Below the pieces are notes generated by a model. That model was not told the DNA's origin. It saw nothing but the letters and a program-made list of their open reading frames with translations, and did not search any database. A DNA stretch of 64,000 nucleotides, from positions 1 through 64,000 of the forward strand of contig CAIYPP010000132.1 in NCBI GenBank assembly GCA_903928115.1, written 5' to 3'. Both the position numbers and the translations under genes were made by a program. Numbering within the stretch: position 1 is the stretch's first letter; every line of letters begins with the position of its first letter. Origin of the DNA: an uncultured Planctomycetota bacterium. GTDB lineage: Bacteria > Planctomycetota > UBA1135 > GCA-002686595. This document shows, piece after piece, positions 8,535 to 15,814 of the stretch.

Positions 8535-9413
8535 ATGCTCGACCTATCTTTCGATCTGTTGCGGAGAAATCCGCTGAAGAAAGTCCTCGAAACCGAGCGG
8601 CGCATGCGCGAAGGCACGCCCCAGACAGCGCGGGTGGTCTCGATCGCCAGCGGAAAGGGTGGCACGGGCAAGAGCGTGCTCTCGACGAACCTCGCGGTGC
8701 TGCGCGCGCAGCGCGGCGAGCGCGTGCTCCTCGTCGACTTCGATGCCGGGCTCGCCAACGACCACCTGCTGCTCGGTCTCGCGCCGCAGTTCGACCTCGG
8801 CCACATCGTCGAGGGGCGCGTCGGCGCGCGCGAAGCGATGGTCGACGGGCCGTGCGGCATGAAGCTGCTCTCGGGCGGCGTCGGTCGGCACGGACTCGCA
8901 AATCCCACGCGCCGCGAGCTCGAACGACTCTTCAAGGCGCTGCGACCACTCGAAGACCAGTTCGATCTGATCTTGATCGATCACGGCGCGGGCATCGGCT
9001 ACGCGACGCTCGCGCACCTCGCGGCGTCGACCTCGCTCCTGCTCGTCACGAGCCACGAGATCACGGGCCTCTCCGACGCGTACGCCGTCTACAAGCGCGG
9101 AAAGATGGTCAACCCCGACCTGCAGGTCGGCATGGTCTTCAACCGCGTGCCCGATCGCGAGTCGGCCGATGCCGCGTGGCAGCGCTTCCGTGACGCGTGC
9201 AAGCGCTTCCTCGGCAGCGAGCCCGAGCACGTCGGTGTCGTGCCCGCGGACGGCGCGGTGAGCGCGAGCGTCGACGCGCGGATTCCGGTCTCGCTCCATG
9301 CTCCGACGTCGCGCGCGGCCCACGCGTTCTCGACGATCGCCCGCTGGAATCGGATCGACACGTCTCGTAGCGTCACGGCGTTCTTCGACCGTGCTGCGCG
9401 CGCGCTCCGCTGA
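8535..9413 (+). CDS. MinD/FlhG-like ParA-family ATPase
   Basis: A 292-residue P-loop ATPase with deviant Walker A K-G-G-T-G-K-S (41-47), then V-L-L-V-D-F-D-A-G-L-A-N and the switch segment L-I-L-I-D-H-G-A-G-I-G. The overall arrangement is closest to MinD/FlhG proteins, which set cell-division or flagellar placement. No flagellar gene (flhF, fliA, fliM) or minC/minE is nearby, so the cargo is unknown. The ATG chosen lacks a ribosome-binding site; a TTG at 8493 preceded by GGGAG would add 14 residues. It is followed by a second ParA-type ATPase on the same strand. Confidence 0.82.
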   Translation: MLDLSFDLLRRNPLKKVLETERRMREGTPQTARVVSIASGKGGTGKSVLSTNLAVLRAQRGERVLLVDFDAGLANDHLLLGLAPQFDLGHIVEGRVGAREAMVDGPCGMKLLSGGVGRHGLANPTRRELERLFKALRPLEDQFDLILIDHGAGIGYATLAHLAASTSLLLVTSHEITGLSDAYAVYKRGKMVNPDLQVGMVFNRVPDRESADAAWQRFRDACKRFLGSEPEHVGVVPADGAVSASVDARIPVSLHAPTSRAAHAFSTIARWNRIDTSRSVTAFFDRAARALR

Positions 9414-9502
9414 GCACCGCGCGCGGCCTCGAATGCCACGAAACCCACGTGAAGACTGCCTCCTTTTCGACGCGCTCCGAGCCTTCGGCCCCCGCGGGCC
9501 GC

Positions 9503-10264
9503 ATGCGCACGTACGCCCTCGCCAACCACAAGGGCGGCTCCGGCAAGACCACGACCGCGATCCACCTCGCGGGCGCGCTCGCGGCGCTCGGCCAGCGCGT
9601 GCTGCTCGTCGACCTCGACCCGCAGGCGCACGCGACGCTCGGACTGTCGTGCGAAGCGGAGGACTCGCCCTGCGCACTCGAGCTGCTCGCGGGCGAAGTG
9701 CGCGCGTTCGATGCGCTTCACGCTGCGCCGGGCGGAATCACGCTCATTCCGAGCCATGCGCGACTTGCCGAGTTCGAAGAGCGCGCGGCGCGCGAGCTCG
9801 GCTCGGAGAGCGCGCTCGCGCGGGCTCTCGCGCCGCTCGCCGAGCGCTTCGACATCTGCTTGCTCGACTGTCCGCCGCGCGCCGATGGCCTGCTGACGGC
9901 AAATGCGATCCGCGCCTGCGACACGGTGCTGCTGACCGTGGAGACCGGCGCGTTCGCGCTGCAAGGCGCGCTGAAGGCGCAGGAGATCGTCGACGAGGCC
10001 CTCGCGGCGCAGCGCCACACGCCTGAGTTGCGCGTCGTGGCAACGATGTTCGACAAGCGGCTCAACATCGCGCGCGAGGTGCTGATCGCCATGCAGGCTC
10101 GCTTCGGTGAGCGCCTGTTCGACACCGCGATCCGCTCGAGCGCGAAGCTGCGCGAGGCCGCGGGCGCGGGCGTCCCGATCCAAGTTCTCGCGCCGCGCTC
10201 GAGCGCCGCGCAGGACTTCGCAGCGCTCGCGCAAGAGCTCACTTCGGCGGCGGTGGGGGCCTAG
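9503..10264 (+). CDS. ParA/Soj-type ATPase
   Basis: A 253-residue ATPase with the classical ParA start M-R-T-Y-A-L-A-N-H-K-G-G-S-G-K-T-T-T (deviant Walker A at 10-16), V-L-L-V-D-L-D-P-Q-A-H-A and the D-C-P-P segment. This family partitions chromosomes, plasmids or protein complexes by cycling on DNA. The start is chosen because it matches the family N terminus; a GTG at 9449 is the alternative. No ParB follows; instead the next gene encodes a helix-hairpin-helix protein 41 bp away, so this is an orphan ParA whose partner is not a canonical ParB. Confidence 0.86.
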   Translation: MRTYALANHKGGSGKTTTAIHLAGALAALGQRVLLVDLDPQAHATLGLSCEAEDSPCALELLAGEVRAFDALHAAPGGITLIPSHARLAEFEERAARELGSESALARALAPLAERFDICLLDCPPRADGLLTANAIRACDTVLLTVETGAFALQGALKAQEIVDEALAAQRHTPELRVVATMFDKRLNIAREVLIAMQARFGERLFDTAIRSSAKLREAAGAGVPIQVLAPRSSAAQDFAALAQELTSAAVGA

Positions 10265-10305
10265 GGCCGCGATCCAAGCGCCGCGTACGCACAAGGAACG
10301 ACTCG

Positions 10306-11127
10306 ATGGACTCGCTGGCACTGCTCTGCAATCTCTACGGACAAGGTCCGGTGACGCTGCGTCGCCTGCGCGAGGCGGGCGCGCGCACGTGTGACGATGT
10401 TCTCTGCATGGAGCCCGTGAAGCTCGCGCGGGTGCTGCGCACGCGCCGCCCTGCCGCGGAGCGCTTCCAGCGTGAAGCGCGCGAGCTTGCGGCGCGAGTC
10501 GGGACCCTCGGAGGTCCCGCACCTGCGATCGAGTCGAACGAGACTTCACCGAATCCCGCGACGCCGCTCGCGCCGCCGCGCGCTTTCGAGCGCGCACCGG
10601 AGGAACACGAGGCGCAGCAACCGACGCCGCTCGAGGTCGCCGCGGGCCACACCCCGCTGCGCGCCGAGCTGTTCGATGGCCTCGATGCCACGCTGTGCAT
10701 TCGACTTCGCGCGCACGGCATCGAGCGCGTCGAGGACCTCGCGCGGGCCGATGCTCTCGAGCTCGCGCGCTCGCTCGAAGTCCCGGTGACGCGCGTGGTG
10801 CGCCTGCAGTTCCTCGCCCGCCGCGTGGCCGAGCCGCGCCCCGAGCGCGACGAGGGTCTGCGCACGATCACGCTCATGCCGCGCCGCTCGCAGCTCTCGG
10901 CCGCGCGCTTCTCGCCTGCCGAGTCGGAGTCCGCGCGAGTCCCCGCCGCCGAGGAGGAGCTGCTCGAGGCATGGGCCCGCGAGCAGGAAGCGCTGGGAAC
11001 GGTGCTCGCCGAGCCGGCGGCCGCGGTCGACGCGGACGCGACGCCGCAAGAGCTCGAAGCCTCGCCCGCGGGGCCCTTCGGGGACCCCGTCGGATCGTCC
11101 GAGCCGTCGAGCGGCCCGTTCGCGTGA
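10306..11127 (+). CDS. Protein with two helix-hairpin-helix regions
   Basis: A 273-residue protein. Residues ~15-45 (T-L-R-R-L-R-E-A-G-A-R-T-C-D-D-V-L) and ~128-165 (L-R-A-H-G-I-E-R-V-E-D-L-A-R-A-D) each look like the DNA-binding HhH fold found in DUF4332 and HHH_5 domains. A Pro/Glu-rich linker separates them and the last ~70 residues are acidic and probably disordered. No enzymatic motif was seen. AAGGAA lies 7 nt before the ATG. It follows two ParA-type ATPases, so a role as DNA-binding partner is possible but unproven. Confidence 0.65.
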   Translation: MDSLALLCNLYGQGPVTLRRLREAGARTCDDVLCMEPVKLARVLRTRRPAAERFQREARELAARVGTLGGPAPAIESNETSPNPATPLAPPRAFERAPEEHEAQQPTPLEVAAGHTPLRAELFDGLDATLCIRLRAHGIERVEDLARADALELARSLEVPVTRVVRLQFLARRVAEPRPERDEGLRTITLMPRRSQLSAARFSPAESESARVPAAEEELLEAWAREQEALGTVLAEPAAAVDADATPQELEASPAGPFGDPVGSSEPSSGPFA

Positions 11128-11212
11128 GCGGTAGGGCTCCCGCCGCGGGCGTGAGTGTGCGATCGTGACCGCAGCTTTGGGGCGAGCTAGGCCCCAGAGC
11201 TTCGGTTTTGCC

Positions 11213-12397
11213 GTGAAGTCCCTGTCCTTCTTCGCACTCGCCTGCTGCCTCGCTGCGGTCGCCCATGGTTCGCAGGCTGCCCCGTCCGCTCCGGATGGAC
11301 GGCGCGGGTTCGGCTCGAAGGCGGCGCTCGCGGATGTGCTCGCGACCGTGCGCTCGACGAAGGATGCGGAGCGTGCGTTCCTCGCCGAGCTCGACTCGCT
11401 GCCGAGCGAGCTGGCGGTGTTGGAGGCCGGCGCGCTCGAGCGGTATCGCGAGCGCGGCTATCTCGCGCTCTTCGACCGCGCGACCGAGCCGAGCCTCGCC
11501 CTCCTCCATGCGCAGCTCGACGCGGCGCTCGCGGATCCGCTCGCGACGCTGTCGCCCGCGGGGGCGCGTGCAGAGGTCCTCGCGCGCATCGTCTGCGACC
11601 TGCGCCTGCGGGTGCGTGCGCGCGCGTGCAACGACGTAAAACTCGACGTGCGCGAGTTGCGGCGCGCGCTCGCGGTCCTGCGCGGCGCGACGGAAGGCTT
11701 CGTGCTGCTGTCGCAGCCCGAGGTGGACAACATCGTGGCGCGCGTCGATCTCTCTGCGAGCTTCCTGCGCGCGGCTCGCAACGACCTGCGCGCGCTGCGG
11801 CAGGTGGGTGACGAGGCCGAGATCGAGCGTCGCGCGCAGTCGCTTCTGGCGATTGCCCGCTCCTCGGAGGGTGTCAACGTCAAGCGTGCGGCGCTCGAGC
11901 GCGAACTTGCGTCGCTCGCTGCGCTCGAAAAAGCGATGTCGAGTGCGCTCTTCACCGTGCGTCTGCGCTCGGAGACGCACGAGCTGCTCGACTGGCGACA
12001 GCGCGTGTTCGACGAGTCCGTGCCGCTGCGCGATGAGGCCTTGAAGTGGATGCCCGATTCGGAGTCGGCCAAGCTCGCTCCGCCGGAAGTGCAGAAGCTC
12101 TCGCGCGGCGACCGCATGCGCGGCGCGCGTCAGCGTGCGCTGGACTCCGTCGGGATCGATCCGCTCGACGCGGAGGCCCTGTGGGTCGTGGCGCACTCGA
12201 CGGACTTTTTCTCCGGTTTGGTCGAGTCACGGCCGTGGTACGACCGCTTCCTCGCCTTGCGCGGCATCCGCTCGCACGACCACCGCACGTACGCTGAGCG
12301 CAAGCTCGACGCGCGTGAGCGCGAGGCGCTCGACGCGCTTCAGCGCGGCCTCTACGGCGACGCCGGAGCGTCGCAGCCCCCGAGCGGCGGTCGCTAG
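11213..12397 (+). CDS. Exported hypothetical protein rich in helices
   Basis: A 394-residue protein starting with GTG (Val-Lys-Ser-Leu-Ser-Phe-Phe) and a clear signal peptide ending Ala-Val-Ala-His-Gly-Ser. An upstream GTG at 11165 would put 16 polar residues before it. The mature part is Ala/Arg/Glu-rich and predicted helical, with a final segment rich in aromatic residues (T-D-F-F-S-G-L-V-E-S-R-P-W-Y-D-R-F). No family recognised and no catalytic motif seen. It probably acts in the periplasm. It is separated from the helix-hairpin-helix gene by less than 90 bp on the same strand. Confidence 0.7.
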   Translation: MKSLSFFALACCLAAVAHGSQAAPSAPDGRRGFGSKAALADVLATVRSTKDAERAFLAELDSLPSELAVLEAGALERYRERGYLALFDRATEPSLALLHAQLDAALADPLATLSPAGARAEVLARIVCDLRLRVRARACNDVKLDVRELRRALAVLRGATEGFVLLSQPEVDNIVARVDLSASFLRAARNDLRALRQVGDEAEIERRAQSLLAIARSSEGVNVKRAALERELASLAALEKAMSSALFTVRLRSETHELLDWRQRVFDESVPLRDEALKWMPDSESAKLAPPEVQKLSRGDRMRGARQRALDSVGIDPLDAEALWVVAHSTDFFSGLVESRPWYDRFLALRGIRSHDHRTYAERKLDAREREALDALQRGLYGDAGASQPPSGGR

Positions 12398-12537
12398 CGG
12401 GGACGCGGCCGCGCGGTGCACGCGCACCGCACCTCCGCGGGGGCGCCGACGCCGCGGATCGGCTATCCTGACTCCTGCGTCACTCGGTCCGACGTGCACT
12501 CCGTGCGCGACCGTGGCGCTCCTCCAAGGCTCCGTCG

Positions 12538-13785
12538 ATGTCCTCTGCTCAGACCTTCAGCCCCCTCGAGTTCCTCGTCGCCGCCTCGCGCCAGCGACCC
12601 GCGGACGACCCGATCTTCGCGCTCAACGCCGAAGCGCAGCGGCGCGCGAAGGCCGGGGAGTCGGTCGTCAACGCCACGCTCGGCGCGCTGATGGAGGATG
12701 ACGGCAAGCTCGCGGTGATGCCGTCGGTGACCGAGGCGCTGCGAGCGGTCGATCCGCGGCGCGCGGCAGCCTACGCGCCGATCGCAGGCGAGAGCGGTTT
12801 CCTCGCGGCGGTCATCGCCGACTTGTTCGGCACGGGGGCTCTGGCGCGCGCAGCGACGGCTGTCGCGACTCCGGGCGGCACGGGCGCGCTGCACCATGCC
12901 ATCGTGAACACGCTCGAGCCGGGGCAGGCGCTGCTGACGAGCGAGTACTACTGGAGTCCCTACCACACGCTCGCCGAGCACACGCGGCGTCGTGTCGAGA
13001 CGTTCCGCATGTTCGGTGCCGACGGGCGCTTCGACTCGGCGGACTTCGAGCGCGCGCTCCGCGCGCAGGTCGCAACGCAGGGGCGCGCGCTCATTCTCCT
13101 GAACTCTCCGTGCCACAATCCGACGGGATACTCGCTCGACGATCGCGAGTGGGGCGAGGTCGTGCGCATCGTGCGCGCCGCGGCGGAGCGCGCGCCGGTT
13201 GCGCTGCTCATCGACCACGCGTACGCGAAGTTCGGTGGTGCCGGCTCGGAACGCTGGATCGAACACGTCGCTCAGCTCGCGGGCGAAGCGCTGCTCTTCG
13301 TCGCGTGGACGGCGTCGAAGTCGTTCGCTCAATACGGCGCACGCGTCGGCGCGCTCGTCGCGATTCATCCCGATGACGAAGCTCGTCGGCGCATCGGCAA
13401 CGCACTCTCGTACTCGTGCCGCGGCACGTGGTCGAACTGCAACCACGCAGGGATGCTCGCGGTGGGCACGATCCTCTCGGACGCGACATTTCGCGCCAAG
13501 GTCGACGGCGAGCGCGCAAAGCTCGTCGAGCTGCTCGCAGAGCGCGTGCGGGCGTTCAATGCCGCGGCTGGCGCGGCAGGGCTGCGCTATCCGCGCTACG
13601 AAGGCGGCTTCTTCGTGTCGGTCTTCAGCGCGGCTCCGGAGAAGACGGCGGCGCGGATGCGCGAGCTCGGCGTGTTCGTCGTGCCGATTCACGGCGCGGT
13701 TCGCATCGCGCTGTGCTCGACGCCTGCGCGCGACGTGCCGCGGCTCGTCGCGGCGCTCGCCGAAGGGGTGCGCGCAGCGCAGTAG
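12538..13785 (+). CDS. PLP-dependent class I aminotransferase (aspartate/aromatic type)
   Basis: A 415-residue fold-type I aminotransferase. Visible residues are N-P-T-G at 194-197, Asp226 (the pyridine-nitrogen ligand) and Lys261 in T-A-S-K-S-F-A-Q-Y-G-A-R-V-G, the Schiff-base lysine. The segment after the Lys resembles the aspartate/tyrosine aminotransferase group (Y-N-E-R-V-G in the family). Substrate cannot be set from the sequence. It begins a tight plus-strand run: the next gene starts 11 bp after its stop, followed by the amidohydrolase, which suggests a shared amino-acid or peptide salvage role. Confidence 0.85.
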   Translation: MSSAQTFSPLEFLVAASRQRPADDPIFALNAEAQRRAKAGESVVNATLGALMEDDGKLAVMPSVTEALRAVDPRRAAAYAPIAGESGFLAAVIADLFGTGALARAATAVATPGGTGALHHAIVNTLEPGQALLTSEYYWSPYHTLAEHTRRRVETFRMFGADGRFDSADFERALRAQVATQGRALILLNSPCHNPTGYSLDDREWGEVVRIVRAAAERAPVALLIDHAYAKFGGAGSERWIEHVAQLAGEALLFVAWTASKSFAQYGARVGALVAIHPDDEARRRIGNALSYSCRGTWSNCNHAGMLAVGTILSDATFRAKVDGERAKLVELLAERVRAFNAAAGAAGLRYPRYEGGFFVSVFSAAPEKTAARMRELGVFVVPIHGAVRIALCSTPARDVPRLVAALAEGVRAAQ

Positions 13786-13796
13786 GAGACGGGACC

Positions 13797-14630
13797 ATGA
13801 CGAACGGAGGGACGACCATGGCGGCGATTCGCAAGCACGCACAAGAGGGTGGCTGGGAACTCGCGCACGGGTACGGCCCGAAGGTCCACGTGCTCGACAA
13901 CCTGTACTTGCTGACCGCGCTCGCCAAGCTGTCGGGCAAGCGCATTCGTCATCCCGAGATGACGGCCACGCTGCGCCGCATCTACCAGATCATGATGGCG
14001 AACGTCGCGGGCCACGATCTGCCCCGCGCGCGCACGGAAGAGCCGACGCGCATGCAGGACTTGCACCCCGCGGAGGGTGTGTACCGCGGCGACGTCCTCG
14101 ACCCTGCGACGCGCATCGTGATCGTCGACATCATCCGCGCCGGCATCGTTCCGAGTCAGGTGTGCTTCGAGATGCTGACCGCGGTGCTGCCGGACGAGAA
14201 CGTGCGCCTCGACCACCTGAACATGGCGCGCAAGTCCGACGCGGCGGGGCACGTCGTCGGTGTCGACTTGTCGGGGTCGAAGATCGGTGGCTCGGTCGAT
14301 GGCTCGATCCTGCTCCTCCCCGATCCGATGGGCGCGACGGGCTCGACCACGATTCGCGCGATCGACCACTATCGCCGTCACCACGGCAAGCCCGCGCGTG
14401 TGATCGCGATGCCGATGATCGCGACGCCGGAGTACCTGCGCGCGGTGCTCGGCGCAGTCGAGGATGTCGTGATCTACACCGCGCGGCTCGATCGCGGGCT
14501 GTCGCCTTCGGACGTGCTCGCGGCGCTGCCCGGCGAGCGCTGGAGCGAGGAGCGTGGGCTCAACGAGCACGGGTACATCGTCCCCGGTGCCGGCGGTATG
14601 GGCGAGGTGCTCAACAACTCCTGGTGCTGA
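13797..14630 (+). CDS. Uracil phosphoribosyltransferase-like protein
   Basis: A 277-residue type I phosphoribosyltransferase. The PRPP-binding loop is D-P-M-G-A-T-G-S-T (176-184) and the C-terminal segment G-L-N-E-H-G-Y-I-V-P-G-A-G resembles the uracil-binding end of Upp. It is about 65 residues longer than ordinary Upp (~208), mostly at the N terminus, so it may be a divergent paralogue with another base specificity. A second ATG at 13818 has GGAGG 7 nt before it and is a credible alternative start. It sits between an aminotransferase and an amidohydrolase in a tight plus-strand run. Confidence 0.8.
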   Translation: MTNGGTTMAAIRKHAQEGGWELAHGYGPKVHVLDNLYLLTALAKLSGKRIRHPEMTATLRRIYQIMMANVAGHDLPRARTEEPTRMQDLHPAEGVYRGDVLDPATRIVIVDIIRAGIVPSQVCFEMLTAVLPDENVRLDHLNMARKSDAAGHVVGVDLSGSKIGGSVDGSILLLPDPMGATGSTTIRAIDHYRRHHGKPARVIAMPMIATPEYLRAVLGAVEDVVIYTARLDRGLSPSDVLAALPGERWSEERGLNEHGYIVPGAGGMGEVLNNSWC

Positions 14631-14635
14631 GCGCG

Positions 14636-15796
14636 ATGTTCGACTGGCTCCTCGACGCGGACGTCTACGCCCCCAAGCCCCTCGGTCGACGCAATGTGCT
14701 CGTCGGCGGCGGCAAGGTGCTGTGGATCGGCGAGGAGGAGCTCGAACTTCCCGACGCGCTCGAGGTCCGCGTCGCGAACCTCGAAGGGATGCGGCTCATC
14801 CCCGGCCTCGTCGACTCGCACGCGCACGTGATCGGCGGCGGAGGCGAGGCGGGGTACGCGAGCCGCGTTCCGGCCGTCGGCGTGTCGCGCTTCACGCTCG
14901 CGGGCATCACCAGCGTCGTCGGTTTGCTCGGCACGGACGACTGCGTGCGCACGACGGGGCAGCTCGTCGCGGGTGTGCGCGCGCTGTGCGAGGAGGGGCT
15001 GTCGGCGTGGTGTTGGACCGGCGGCTACCACCTCCCGCCGACCACGCTCACGGGCACTGTGCGCGGGGACATCGTGCACATCGATCGCATCCTCGGCTTC
15101 GGCGAGCTTGCGATCAGCGATCACCGCTCCAGTCAGCCGACGCTCGACGAGCTCCTGCGCATCGCGTCGGAGTGTCATGTGGGCGGACTCATGACGGGCA
15201 AAGCCGGTGTGCTCCACATGCACATGGGCGACGGTGCGCGCGGACTCTCGCTCCTGCGCGAGGCTCTCGAAGTCTCGGAGCTGCCGCCGCGCGTCTTCCA
15301 TCCGACGCACGTCAATCGCCGGCGGGCGCTGTTCGAGGAGGCGCTCGAGCTCGTCGAAGACGGCGTGACGATCGACATCACGGCGTTCCCGGTCGAGGAC
15401 GGCGAGGATGCCTGGAGCGCGCCGGACGCGCTGACCCGCTTCCTCGAAGATGAATTGGAGCCGACGCGTGTGACGGTGAGCTCCGATGCCGGCGGCTGCC
15501 TGCCGCACTTCGACGCGCACGGACGTATTGACCGCTGGGGCGTGGGCGAGCCCACGTCGATGTCCGATGCGCTGCGCGAGATGCTCGTGCGCGGCTGGCC
15601 CGCCGAGGCGGTGCTCCCGGCCTTCACGTCGAATGTCGCGAGCGCACTGAGGCTCCCTGGCAAGGGTCGGATCGAAGTCGGAGGCGACGCGGACCTCGTC
15701 GTGCTCGACGGGGAGCATCGCGTGCGCGACGTCATGGCCCGCGGGGTCTGGCACGTGCGGCGTGGACAAGCGCTCGTGAAGGGGCGCTTCGAGTAG
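14636..15796 (+). CDS. iadA: Isoaspartyl dipeptidase-like amidohydrolase (IadA family)
   Basis: A 386-residue member of the amidohydrolase superfamily whose characterised relatives hydrolyse beta-aspartyl dipeptides. Metal ligands are His62 and His64 (S-H-A-H), His196, His225 (P-T-H-V-N) and Asp284 (S-S-D-A-G); Glu71, Tyr131 (G-Y-H-L-P-P-T-T) and A-I-S-D-H-R-S also match the Escherichia coli enzyme. The bridging carboxylated Lys (Lys162 there) has no Lys counterpart here: aligning on A-I-S-D-H-R-S puts Glu157 at that place. Glu can fill this role in some amidohydrolases. It starts 5 bp after the phosphoribosyltransferase stop, in the same run. Confidence 0.85.
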   Translation: MFDWLLDADVYAPKPLGRRNVLVGGGKVLWIGEEELELPDALEVRVANLEGMRLIPGLVDSHAHVIGGGGEAGYASRVPAVGVSRFTLAGITSVVGLLGTDDCVRTTGQLVAGVRALCEEGLSAWCWTGGYHLPPTTLTGTVRGDIVHIDRILGFGELAISDHRSSQPTLDELLRIASECHVGGLMTGKAGVLHMHMGDGARGLSLLREALEVSELPPRVFHPTHVNRRRALFEEALELVEDGVTIDITAFPVEDGEDAWSAPDALTRFLEDELEPTRVTVSSDAGGCLPHFDAHGRIDRWGVGEPTSMSDALREMLVRGWPAEAVLPAFTSNVASALRLPGKGRIEVGGDADLVVLDGEHRVRDVMARGVWHVRRGQALVKGRFE

Positions 15797-15814
15797 CGCA
15801 CGAGGTCTGCCTCG

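Noticed and set aside
12413-12430. 7-bp GCGGTGC/GCACCGC hairpin after the exported protein gene
   Set aside because: No T-run follows and short GC hairpins are frequent by chance here, so it was not called a terminator.
13199-15796. 865-codon frame fusing aminotransferase shadow with the amidohydrolase
   Set aside because: The protein-like part starts at 14636; the upstream part is out of frame to two well-supported genes.
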